Assembly: GCA_905221605.1 (NCBI GenBank)
Contig: CAJNDS010002401.1
Coordinates: 1,049,542-1,113,541, forward strand
Direction of reading: 5' to 3'
Length of the DNA stretch: 64,000 nt
Source: Symbiodinium natans
Lineage: Eukaryota; Sar; Dinophyceae; Suessiales; Symbiodiniaceae
The translations under genes and the position numbers were made by a program. Below the pieces are notes generated by a model. The model ran no database searches. It saw only the letters and a program-made list of their open reading frames with translations, and was not told where the DNA came from. Numbering within the stretch: position 1 is the stretch's first letter; every line of letters begins with the position of its first letter. Shown here one piece after another: positions 31,950-43,900 of this stretch.

Positions 31950-33980
31950 TAGACCCGGTTTTGTAGAGATACGTTCTCCACCCTTTCTCCACCGCCGCCC
32001 AGGGACTAATGGCGTTAAACGTAACTTCCGCAACGAGAACCTCCGTCAAGAGAAGGCTACAATTACCGAAAACGACCTCCAAGTCGACGACGTCCGACAC
32101 GGGAATCTTCCCCCCTGAAGCGTTGTACAGAGTGACCTCTCTCTCATGACTCTTGACCACCCTGAATCCGCTGAGGTGTTCCGACGAAACCACATGACAC
32201 GTGGCTCCAGAATCTACTAACCAGACGTCTCTCGGTTCTAGCTGGAAGCTGGCGCAGATGCGCTCTACATCCCCTGCATTCAAAGAATTGCTAACAGGTC
32301 CCAAACGTTGTTTGTCGAGTGAAAAACCTACCCTACGCTCATGCGACTCAGAAAGGCTCAGTTCAGGACTTCGTTGGGCAAAGCGCATCGCCACCACACT
32401 CTGGGTAGGCACGGCTTCCGCCTCGGACTCTGGTTCTCCCATAGCCCGGGCGCGGTTCTTCTTGTTCTTGCCCTTGTCCTTGCCTTTCTCTCCCTTCTCA
32501 CCCTTCTCTCCCTTGGAGTTGGGCTTTCCTTCCGGCGTTGGAGAGCGAGGCGCTCCCTTCGAAGTGGGGGACCTTTGTCCTTTAGGGCCACCAGTGCCCT
32601 TTCCACTCTTCGACTCTCCTTGGCCGCCCTTGCCGCCCTTTTCTCCAGCTTCACGCTGTCGAACCCAACAGTCCTTTGCCACATGACCATGCTTGCCGCA
32701 ATGGTCGCAAAGCTTGCCGTCCATTCCACGGTTTGCTGCAGTCGGCACGTCGCACATCCTCAGCTGTTCTTCGAAATACTTGAGGCTCTTTGTGAGCTCA
32801 CTCCAGCTGTGGGCGTTGCCGTGCAGCGCCACATACTGTCTCGCCGGATGTGAAACGGCCTGCAGCAGGATGGAACAGCGATCCGCTTCGGAGAGCTTGA
32901 GCTCAGGGAAGTTGCTCAACTTGATCTCCGCCTTGGCGATCTCGTCCTCCAAGTGTCTGATGATGTCCATGGGCCTTCTGAGCCCCGAACACTGGGCATG
33001 CAGCTTCATGCAACCGTCTCTCACGTAGACGGCCTCCATGCGGGACACAATGGAGTAGTTGAGGTGCAAGGTGCGAACTGCCTCATAGCCAGTAGCAGAC
33101 ATGCTCTGCCTTTTGCTACAGCTTCGAAGCAACTCCAAACCACGCTCCCACTTCGCCAAGCTTTGGGAAAGCAGGTAAAACAGCTTCGCCGACCGAGCTG
33201 CGGTGTCAGGAGGCAAACGGTCCTGTCGGATCTCGTCCTTGACACTGATGCAGAGTCGAAGCTCGTTCACGTAGGCCTCGTCTTGCAGGGCCAGCCATGA
33301 ACTCATCGTTTCCAGGAAGCCGTGCCAGGCCTCGATCTCTCGCATTCTGTCTCTACCCATCTCCTGGTGGGCTATGACAGGCAGCTGTGGAAGGTACTTG
33401 TCTGCACGGTTGGAAACGTATCCACCCGATGAACTTCCAGCATCTTTAGGACTTGAAGACGGAAAGGAACTCCCTGTGGACGAAGTTGCAGCGAGGAACG
33501 GGTCACTCGGTGCAGATGCCTTTGCAGCTTCCGCCTTGGCTTTGGCCTCAGCAGCTGCGAGTTCGGCATCGTTCCTCCTCTTCTCTTCGCTGTCCATGCG
33601 ACGAAGCATGGCTGCCACAAGCTGTTGGTTCTGTTCCAACTGCTTCCTGTACTGGTCCATCATGGCTTCCTGCTGTCTCTGCTGCTGCTGCATCCTTCGC
33701 AGCATTTCAACCACCAAACTTTCTCCAACAGCACCACCAACAGGAGCAGTGGCTGGCTGTGAACTAGTCGCTGGCGTCGAAGTCGGAACTTCTTGATCCA
33801 AAGGCAGCAAAGGGGTTCGGTTGCTGTCCTGCCGGATTCTCACCGGTTCCAAACAGCAAGGCTTCCTCCTCAGGAGTGTTGTCAGGGACCGGGACTGCTT
33901 CAGCAGTCACAGGCACGTGCACTGGAGAACCCTGCGGGCTTCCATGCACACTTCCGCCTTGCTCTGGAGTCGCCATGGCG
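31950..33980 (-). CDS. Copia Gag and aspartic protease region
   Basis: A possible ATG near 33975 opens MATPEQGGSVHGS in one frame; a frame change near 33800 leads into the long ORF (PLLPLDQEVPTSTPA). A Gln-rich coiled-coil segment (MLRRMQQQQRQQEAMMDQY) is followed by the Gag helical region. The CCHC knuckle CDHCGKHGHVAKDCW (near 32715-32670) binds packaged RNA. A Lys/Gly-rich linker follows. The protease motif WLVDSGATCHVV (near 32220) has the catalytic Asp-Ser-Gly. The start-frame shift suggests decay or programmed frameshifting. The tail towards 31600 is Pro/Glu-rich (VPKVPQECTEHTPKVPENT). Confidence 0.8.
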
Positions 33981-34614
33981 TGGAGGTACTTAACACAGGC
34001 TGGAGTCACTCTCAGTGCTCCGCTACCATGTGAAAAGCAGAGCTCGCGCAGCTGTCTCTTTTTCACTCCGCACTTGAGCCAAACACCAAAGTGTTCAGCA
34101 AGCTTCAGTTCTTGCAGCAAGCTCTCTCCAAGAGCTAAGGGCTCCAAAAAGCTACGAATTCCATCTCAACTTTGTTCTACAAAGGAGGTAAAGCAAAAGA
34201 ACAATGCAACTGCTTTGGTCTACACCTCGGGGACTTCAGGTCACTTCCGAACAGCAAAACAGCGAAGCTTCAGAGTCCACTCTGCACTCCTACTCCCATC
34301 CTACACGTCCAACGGCAACGAACGAAGTGGCGGGGACACGGAGTGAGTTGCAGCAAGACAGAACCTCAGAGTTCTGACACGCACTTCTTCACTACTGCTC
34401 TCAAGCAGTTCCAAGTGCTTCAAAACTCATCCTAGGCCATGCCAACAAGACAAAACATGTGTCGCAGTCAACCCAAACATGCTTTAGGGACTTTGGGCAA
34501 AACCAAACATGCTCATGTCACGTCATGCAGCACAAAAACTCTCATGCTTCTCTCTGTACAGTAAAACACCACATGGCACCAACTGGGCAAACATTACAGG
34601 TGAATTTTTCACAT

Positions 34615-35514
34615 CTAGGTACATTGATGGATTTGCCGTCTAACTTACGCTCTCACCTGGCACAAACCAATGCTGTTTCGATCTTAGCAGGTTGTTAGTC
34701 TTCTGTATCAAGGAACTTTTTCCTGCAGCTTAATCGTTCCGCTTAGCCGGTGGAGAGAGGTCAACTACTTCCGGGGCTGCTCAGTCTGCTGTTGGTAACG
34801 GGGTTGGCAGTGCAAGGATCCCCCGAAGATGTGGCCGTAGTCTTGTAGTATCGCTCGCCCCAGGCGACGTCATCTGTTACTGCAGACATCTTCGGCCCAG
34901 TGCGTTTAAGGCGCCATATTGGATATAGAGATCCTTTGTTCGTGGGTGTTGGAACTTAGCGCAAGGTCATCGCGAGAAGCTGTTCGATCCATTCCTTGGT
35001 GCGGTTCATCCATGGTGAGCGTATGTGAACATGCCGTCGGACGGTATCTGTTGAGTGTACTCGTAGATACGCCCACATTGAGATGGAGGACGTAGAGACA
35101 GAGTTCAGGTGGTAGAGCTAATCAGCCGCAGAAAAGCTTCGTCATGTGCAGGTATGGAGAAGTGAAAGTACCTGATGGGCTTCACGGAGTAGAATGCAGC
35201 TGTCCTCCGTGAATCTTTCTTGGCCACTTTCTCCAATTGCTGCGGGGCTTTGTTACCATTGCAGCCTCCTGTCTGCAATGTCCGTCTTCACCTGCAGGGA
35301 AGTTGAGAGCGGGTGAAGCGTCCATTGGCTTTTGAGGACGTAGAAAATGACTTCAACTCGAAACATCATGTGATGCTGGCGAAGGCTCGATGCTGTTGAA
35401 GGGTCCAATGCCTGGTGCTCAGCGATCGGTGCTGGAGGAAAACAGCATTGCAGTCCTCTTTTTGAGTTAGGCGTGACTTGCTTGAGCCTTGTTGGATGCT
35501 GATGCAGAGCGGCA

Positions 35515-35516
<2 letters not shown>
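34615..35516. other. Non-coding stretch, nothing recognised
   Basis: No open frame of note, no repeat and no RNA gene that I can support. Confidence 0.4.

Positions 35517-35548
<32 letters not shown>
35517..35548 (+). repeat. Run of 32 consecutive G
   Basis: An uninterrupted G homopolymer lies 107 bases before the trinucleotide array. Its length may be affected by sequencing or assembly. Confidence 0.9.
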
Positions 35549-35549
<1 letters not shown>

Positions 35550-35654
35550 AAGCTTTGATTAGCCGATGCTGATCAGCAGAAGGTCATCTGTGTCGACTTA
35601 GAACAGCGCACTCTCACTTGCATTTACAGTGAGCGTAAGTCTTCAGCGTCGGCT

Positions 35655-36300
<646 letters not shown>

Positions 36301-36699
36301 ACTACTAACTACTACTAACTACTACTACTACTAACTACTACTAAGTACTACTAACTACTACTAACTACTACTAACTACTACTAACTACTACTAACTACTA
36401 CTAACTACTACTAACTACTACTAACTACTACTGACTACTACTAACTACTACTAACTACTACTAACTACTACTAACTACTGCTAACTACTACTAACTACGA
36501 CTAACTACTACTAATTACTACTAACTACTACTAACTACTACTAACTACTACTAACTACTACTAACTACTACTAATTACTACTAACTACTACTAATTACTA
36601 CTAACTACTACTAACTACTACTAACTACTACTAACTACTACTAACTACTACTAACTACTACTAACTACTACTAACTACTACTAACTACTACTAACTACT
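36301..36699 (+). repeat. 10-bp minisatellite CTACTACTAA
   Basis: About 40 copies of CTACTACTAA follow the (TAC)n array directly, with few substitutions (for example a G near 36430, 36479 and 36498). The array appears to have arisen from the trinucleotide by fixing one extra A per ten bases. It ends sharply at 36699. Confidence 0.95.
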
Positions 36700-37145
36700 G
36701 GCGGGCGATTCTGAAACTTCGGGAAGCGCCATGCCCTTGGCGTGCCCCGCCCGTGAGACGTGCCGTGCTGTGGCCAGCTCCACCCTGGAATCGCAGCTAC
36801 CTCAGCCCGACCCGCGAAAGAAGAGAGAAAGCTTCCCTGTAAAGCTGCCTTTGCGAAGTTTGCTGGGTTCGTTGTGGATCTTTTGTGCTCTCTTGGGTCT
36901 TTCCCCTGACAAAGCCGGATTGGTGTTGGGAATTGATTGGAACCTTGTTTCTTCTTTCCGATGTTTTTTGAAAGTCCGCCCAACAAGTCCGTCATTTCCA
37001 TTATTTTCGGCGGGTTTCTTCATGGGTTTAGCCTAATTTCAGCTTGGCAGCGCAAGCCGAAATCTGAATCAGTGGGTTTTAGGGTTGTCAAGATTTGTAG
37101 CCATGCCAAAAAAAGGACAATTCTGGCTGTTAATCGTGGGTAAGG

Positions 37146-37402
37146 CAGAAGAGGAGAAAAGAAGAGTCAACATCGGTGGAAACTGCAGCTTGGAAAAGTT
37201 CAATGCTTTGAAACAAGTGTTTTTAAAAGCCTCTGACAGTGCCGTTTGGACAGAAATCAACTGCAGGGCGAGACGAGTTCAACCGTGGTGTTGATTTGTG
37301 AATAAGTGCGAGCGAAGCGAGCGAAACACCAGAGTAAATTCAACAAATTTAACTGATCAAGTGTTGAGTTTAAGGGTTTTTTTTCAACATTTTCGGAGAC
37401 AA
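37146..37402 (+). repeat. Dispersed duplicated segment, copy 1
   Basis: Nearly identical to 38369-38694. It includes an open 50-codon stretch (VNIGGNCSLEKFNALKQVFL) and the sequence GCGAGCGAAGCGAGCG. Copy 2 has an extra 61-base insert. The rest of 36700-39830 holds no gene I can support, only short open frames and A/T-rich DNA. Confidence 0.7.
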
Positions 37403-38368
37403 GTGTCAGTGTGTGAAAGGGTGGTAAGGCATGGAGTCTCAGAAGTGACACCAAATAAAAAAAAACAGTGACCTTGCAGTGGTGTCTGTGTGTGTTGACC
37501 TCGTTTTTTCATTGTGAATGGGTGTGGTGTGTTGTAGTTTCGGCGTTTTGGCAGAGAGTCGTGTGTGTCATGGAGTGTGGTGTGTGTCATTATGTGGGTG
37601 CAAAGTGGCTTTGGTGGGTGGTGTGCTTTTGCGTGTATGTCGGCTGGGTTCTGCTGGCTGTTCAAGTGTGGAAGTGTGCGGGTGGTGAAAGGTGTGTGGA
37701 TTTGGAGACACAAAAAAGAGGGCAAGAAATCAACCTCAAAAGGTAGGGAAGCCGAAGTGACCTCCACAGTGCGAGAAAGATCGCACGCGAACAATGCAAG
37801 ACTGCTTTGTCTTGAATGCCAGCTAAAGACAAGTTTAGCAAGCCAAGAACATGCGTATCGACGGCGTTTTTTGTTTTCTCGAGTGTTGATGCAAACAGTA
37901 TCGAACAGAAAATCTTGTTTGTCTGTGAATTGATTTCAATTATTATTGAACTCAAATGGGTTCCAAAACCACTCAATTCTATACACCGAAAACGGGCCCT
38001 AGATTTTGGATTTCCGGTGTGAACATACAAGGCCACCCAGGTTGGAGCCTCAAATTGGAACCCAAGTTTAGGAGCCATTTTTGGGCCCAGTTGCGGCTTT
38101 TTTTTCACACACGGGAAGCCAGATCTGGCTTTCACAGCTCCTCGTTGCGAGTAAAACAAATAAGCCTTTCAGTCGGTTCCAGTCTAAGTCTTGTGTCAGT
38201 CTTCCCCCAAAATTAGAACAGCAGGCAGCAAGGCGGCAAAGTGTGAACTTGTTTGGAACCGGAACTTTCTCTAACTGTGGAGGTCGCTGGAGCTTCCCTA
38301 CCTTTTCGATCAATTTTGCTGCTCCTCATCTTGGGTTTCAGATTCTCCAGGTTTTGCTGCAAGGCCTG

Positions 38369-38694
38369 AAGGCAGAAGAGGAGAAACGAAGAGTCAACAT
38401 CGGTGGAAACTGCAGCTTGGAAAAGTTCAATGCTTTGAAACAAGTGTTTTTAAAAGCCTCTGACAGTGCCGTTTGGACAGAAATCAACTGCAGGGCGAGA
38501 CGAGTTCAACCGTGGTGTTGATTTGTTAAGGTTGCGCGCGACGCCCAAGCCAAACCACTTGAAAATTGCAAAGTGTCTTACCAGAATGTGAATAAGTGCG
38601 AGCGAAGCGAGCGAGACACCAGAGTAAATTCAACAAATTTAACTGATCAAGTGTTGATTTTGAGGGTTTTTTTTTCAACATTTTCGGAGACTTC
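38369..38694 (+). repeat. Dispersed duplicated segment, copy 2
   Basis: Same order as copy 1; the 50-codon stretch is conserved, then a 61-base insertion (near 38527-38587) precedes GAATAAGTGCGAGCGAAGCG. The duplicated unit may be a short non-autonomous repeat. Confidence 0.7.
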
Positions 38695-39839
38695 AGAAAT
38701 TTTGAAAATTCGTTGAATGGTGCTGAATCCAGAAAAGAATTGCAACACGCAACCAAAACGAAAGACAAAGAATTGAGGGCACCCAGCCTGAAAGAAAGCC
38801 GAGTTCCTTCTTCTCAATCTTCCTGTCAAATTTCAGTGTGCCTTGAATTTCTGTTTGACCATTTTGGAAAATCAAAGACAAGAGAACGCAATCATCGAAG
38901 CTTTGTCAAAAAAAGTCGAATGGAGAGAAAACACTGGAAAGAAGCCAGAGTCGTGAACTTAGACAATTTTCTTCAGATTCAGCAGCAGATTCATACACAG
39001 CAACACTTTTTGTTTTTTTCTTCAGTATTCAAATTGCCTTCGCCTGAAAAGAATTTTTCTCTTGCTTTTGTTTTTTTTGTTTTTTGTCGGGGATGATCTC
39101 TCGGTTGAGTTGCAAGCTTCAGAAAGAGAGTTTCGAGAAACCGCCCTGAACCAAAACACAAACAGATCGTTCAGCAAGTGTTTTGGTGAGTGCTGTCAGC
39201 CCGGTAAGCTGTCGACTGACCAGAAAGACACTGAAAAAATTGCAATCGGAACTTAAAGACATCCATAAGAATGTGCATTTTGTGGTTTCGGCTGTTTTTC
39301 TGAGTGTGCATGTGCAAGAGTGTTGTGGATGTGTGTGTGTGTGTGTGAGCATTTGTGGTTGCAAAGTGGGTTGGTTTGCGGGTGAATTCTACCCGCTGTT
39401 TGCTTGTGCATCCTTTTTAGTACCTTCGAGTAGCATGCTCCCGACATCCTTCATGCACATGAAGATCTAACAGAATGATGGTACATCATCCTCGCGTTAT
39501 TTTCATGCTCATGGGCAGTTTTGAAAGCGTGCAACCCCCTCGCAGCAGCCGCAGAAAGTCACAAACTGGGCCTCCCGAAATGCGAACTCACCAAGAAGCC
39601 TCGTGACACGAAAGGCACCGCAAGCGTAACGCTGTTGAGAACCCCCGCCCCCGGCCGCAGTGACAACATGGACTCGGAGAGTAGAAGTCTGCTTAGAAGC
39701 ATACGATTGTATGGCTGCGTGCAGTCGGGCTGGTGGCCTCTACAATCGCTCCCTGCAATCGCTCCATGAGCTGCTTGTCACTTGCCGGACATGCAGCACG
39801 AGCCGGCGCAGGGACCAAAAACAAACACTGCACTTGCAA

Positions 39840-40583
39840 CCTTGACTGCAGCAGCATTGTGTTTGCGATTTGCAGCGCATGCAGTCCACAATCTAAAACG
39901 TCGCTTGCATCAGGTGCGGAAGGTGGGGATGCGATGGAGATGTTTATGGATGTTTGCGTCCGACGGAGTCGATGGTTTTGCTCACCTGGCTCCCCTCAAG
40001 GGTAGGCATGATTGCATGGAGGTCGAAGAAACCCCATCAGCGTAACCAACCTGCGCCCCACATCGCCGCGCAAGCCCGGAGTCTGGGGATGGGTAAGGTG
40101 GTGAGCTGAGGCCTGGAAAGGGAGGGGGGATGCACTTCGGGTTCGTGGTTTCGGCGTTTTTTTTGGGAGCAGGCGCCAGCAAGCTCGTTGAGAAAGCTTT
40201 GCGCAACCTTGATTGCAGCAGCACTGTGTTTGCGATTTGCAGCGCATGCAGTCCACAATCTAAACCGTCGCTTGCATCAGGTGCGGGAGGTGGGGATGCG
40301 ATGGGGATGTTTATGGATGTTTGCGTCCGACAGGGTCGATGGTTTTGCTTACCTGGCCCCCCTCAAGGGTAGGCAGGGCTCTTTCATGATTGCATGGAGG
40401 CCGAAGAAAGCCCATCAGCGCAACCAACCTGCGCCCCACATCGCCGTGCTATCAAGCCCGGAAACTGGGGATGGGTAAGGTGGTGAGCTGAGGCCTCGGG
40501 AGGGAGGGGGGATGCACTTCGGGTTCGTGGTTTCGGCGCTTTTTTTGGGAGCAGGCGCCAGCAAGCTCGTTGAGAAAGCTTTG
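39840..40583 (+). repeat. Tandem duplication of about 367 bp
   Basis: Copies 39840-40206 and 40207-40583 start with ACCTTGAYTGCAGCAGCA and end with GAGAAAGCTTTGC. They differ by scattered substitutions and a short insertion in copy 2. A fragment with GCAGCACGAGCCGGCGCAGG occurs before (39794) and again after (40732) the pair. No coding role seen. Confidence 0.8.
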
Positions 40584-40599
40584 CAGTATGTTGTGTGTG

Positions 40600-40612
40600 C
40601 GTAGCCATGTTG
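40600..40612 (+). other. Possible spliced-leader relic
   Basis: CGTAGCCATGTTG matches positions 3-15 of the dinoflagellate spliced leader (CGTAGCCATTTTG) at 12 of 13 bases, on the same strand as the gene that starts 311 bases later. Downstream bases of the leader do not match. It may mark an old retroposed mRNA or be chance. Confidence 0.25.
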
Positions 40613-40922
40613 AGCATGATTCGTGTTACTTGCATTTCCTGCTTTTCTTGTTCAACAAATTCGCCACAGGCATACAACTAGTGCCACTGGGCAAAGAACA
40701 TAGGTCTCACCTGGATGTTACAGGCAGGGGCAGCACGAGCCGGCGCAGGGACCAAAAAACAAACACTGCACCTGAAAACGTACCTGCTTGTGTATCTTAT
40801 GTACACTAAAGACAAATTGGCCACCGGCACTCAATGAAATTCGCCACCGGGGCAAGCAGACACTTCAGGAGTAAAATCTCGGATGGAGAAGGCTGGGCTT
40901 GTCAAAACGGTGATGGAGGTCG

Positions 40923-43900
40923 ATGAGAAAGTGCAGCTCGTTCTACTGCGAAGACCGCGCGTTGCAAGTCTTGGATTGCAGTTCCAAGGCATCAGCTCAA
41001 GTAGTCCGGGAGCTGGCTGCGCAAAGGATCCAGCTACTTCAATGCCTGGATTTGTTTTTTCATGCTCTCTGTGCTTATTTCGGTCATATCGATAGGCAGC
41101 TGCCACAGAAGGTTTTCTCACCACCGAAACATCCTGTTGCCGATCTTGCCGTGCATTTGCGTGAGCTTTTTGATTTCAAGACATTTCAGTATACTGCGGT
41201 CATGGCCGATGCTGCTGGCGCTATGCTGGTCGCTGTGTTTCTCCACGCCCTGCAACAAGTTCAAGCAGGAACGTCAACGCCTTTGGTCATCTCTTGCACC
41301 CGCCATTGGTTGTACAACGGCTATATGGGTCTGGGATTCAACACCAAGAGCTGTGCCGTCAACGCGGATGGGGGTGTCGTCACATGGGGTGATGAGAGGT
41401 TCGGCGGTAACTCAAGTTCCGTGGCTAGCCAGCTTGACTCCAATGTTCAGACCATCTACTCCACTGGGGGTGCCTTTGCTGCCGTCAAAGCGGATGGGAG
41501 TGTCGTCACATGGGGCGATTCTCGTTACGGCGGTGACTCAAGTTCCGTGGCTAGCCAACTAAACGCCGGTGTTAAGACCATATCCTCCACATACTTTGCC
41601 TTCGCTGCCATCAAAGCGGATGGGAATGTCGTCGCCTGGGGCGGCCCTGGCTCAAGTTCCGTGGCTATTCAGCTGAACTGGACCGGTGTTCAGACCATCT
41701 CCTCCACCGAGAGGGCCATTGCTGCCGTCAAGGCAGATGGGAGTGTCGTCACATGGGGCGATCATGGGTATGGCGGTGGCGCAAGTTCCGTGGCTGACCA
41801 GCTGAACTCCGATGTTCAGACCATCTACTCCACCGATAGGGCCTTCGCTGCGGTCAAAGCGGATGGGAGTGTCGTCACATGGGGCGATTCTAGTTACGGC
41901 GGTGACTCAAGTTCCGTGGCTAGCCAACTGAACGCCGGTGTTCAGACCGTATCCTCCACAGCTGTGGCCTTCGCTGCCGTCAAAGCGGATGGGAGTGTCG
42001 TCACATGGGGCGATTCTAACGGCGGTGACTCAAGTTCCGTGGCTAGCCAGCTTGACTCCAATGTTCAGACCATCTACTCCACCGTGGGGGCCTTTGCTGC
42101 CGTCAAAGTGGATGGGAGTGTCGTCACATGGGGCGAGTCTACATTCGGCGGTGACTCAAGGGTCGTGGCTGCCCAGCTTAACTCCAATGTTCAGACCATC
42201 TGCTCCACTGCGGGGGCCTTTGCTGCCGTCAAAGCGGATGGGAGTGTCGTCACATGGGGCGATTCTAGCTACGGCGGTGACTCAAGTTCCGTGGCTAGCC
42301 AACTCACTCATGGTGTTGAAACCATCTCCTCCGCAACGTATTTCTTCGCTGCTGTCTTGTGGGATGGGAGTTTTGTCGCGTGGGGATACTCGGAAGGCTT
42401 AGAGGATTTCGTTGTCGGTCCGACCATCACCAGCACCTCGACCATTTCCTCCGCAACAGGCACCTCCTCTACATTCTCCTCCTCAACGTCTTGCTCCTCT
42501 ACATCCTCCAGCACAACATCCACGACTTCAAGCAGCTCTAGTTCTAGCACTTCAACGACAAGAACAGCAGATAGCCAGGAATTGTCCGGCTCGTTTCTGG
42601 TAGATCTTCCTGAGGCAAACAGCGCGCAACTACAGGCTGCAGCGAAAGCAGCGCTGCTGCAAACTGTACAAGGAATCAGGGATGCCGCTGTGGAGATTGC
42701 AGTTCAAGTGGAAGCGCGGCGACTTCAAACTTCCAGAAGATGGCGGGTCGACTTCACTATTGTGCTGCTTGTGCAAAAGGTAGAAAGTGCCCTGACTTTC
42801 ATCACCGACATCAGTCGCAGTGCAGAATTTCGGTCAGTGCTTGGGAACGAACTTGTCCGAGCTGGGGTGGACATCGCTTCCACGAATGCGATGACAGTCA
42901 GCGCTATCAGCGCTGCAACCCAGACTACCTTGGCGAGTCTTCGGGCGGAGGCCATCATCGGTGTATGCATAGCTGTGGCCGTACTACTTCTTTGCTGCGC
43001 TGTGATCGCGATGTTTAGCCGCCTTCGATACCTCAGAACAGAACGTGTGGCAAAGTTTGCAGAAGAGCAGTTCCGCGAGGAGAACCCCATGTATCGCTGG
43101 GCAATGATTTCCGCGCGCTTTGATGGGGGAGAGTTGGAACAGAAATTCAGACGAGTTCACATGATACTCAAAGAAAAGAAATGTAACATCCTGATGGTTT
43201 CAGTGGAGTCTGGAGATGATTTCGGGCTTCTTACCATGCAGTACTTGAACAAGATCCGCGAGACGCAAGGCATCATTCTTGCTGTTTGCACGAGGAATTA
43301 CGGCGAGAAGACGGCGTCCCCCTATAGCAGCCACGAAGAGCTCGTATACGCTCATGACAACAAGTTGCAAGTCATGCCCCTGAAGGTGGAGGACACATAC
43401 CCCCCGGAGCCTCCATGTGGGCCTGGTCACCCATACGACAAGAAGCGAGTTGCCATGGGTCTCATTGGCATGATCTTCAAGAGCAGTGTACTGTACGAAG
43501 ACTGTACCAACAAAAGTGCCGATGCAATTTCTGAAAGTCTGGAAAAGCGGCTGCGGTCAAATGTTCAACAGGACATGGCGGAGATGCGAGCAAGGGAGCT
43601 TGCAGAAGAGCAGTTCCGCGAGGAGAACCCCATGTATCGCTGGGCAATGATTTCCGCGCGCTTTGATGGGGGAGAGTTGGAACAGAAATTCAGACGAGTT
43701 CACATGATACTCAAAGAAAAGAAATGTAACATCCTGATGGTTTCAGTGGAGTCTGGAGATGATTTCGGGCTTCTTACCATGCAGTACTTGAACAAGATCC
43801 GCGAGATGCAAGGCATCATTCTTGCTGTTTGCACGAGGAACTACGGCGAGAAGACGGCGTCCCCCTACAGCAGCCACGAAGAGCTCGTCTACGCTCATGA

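Larger units (their letters stand above)
26487..34614 (-). mobile_element. Copia-like LTR retroelement lacking reverse transcriptase
   Basis: The order on the minus strand is gag with zinc knuckle, aspartic protease, an inserted segment, integrase, and the end of RNase H, which is the Ty1/copia order with reverse transcriptase missing. A 17-base sequence TGTGAAAAATTCACCTG occurs at both ends (34614-34598 and 26503-26487). At the 3' copy it directly follows a purine tract GAGGGGG, as a 3' LTR should. The sequences beyond these 17 bases are not similar, so the LTRs are either very short or badly diverged. A single frame stays open for 2,437 codons (33852-26539) through domains and inserts alike, although the insert has its own frame. 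Confidence 0.75.

Noticed and set aside
26106-34615. Full-length LTRs of the copia-like element
   Set aside because: Only 17 bases at the presumed starts match; the following few hundred bases show no visible similarity, so LTR pairs were not annotated.
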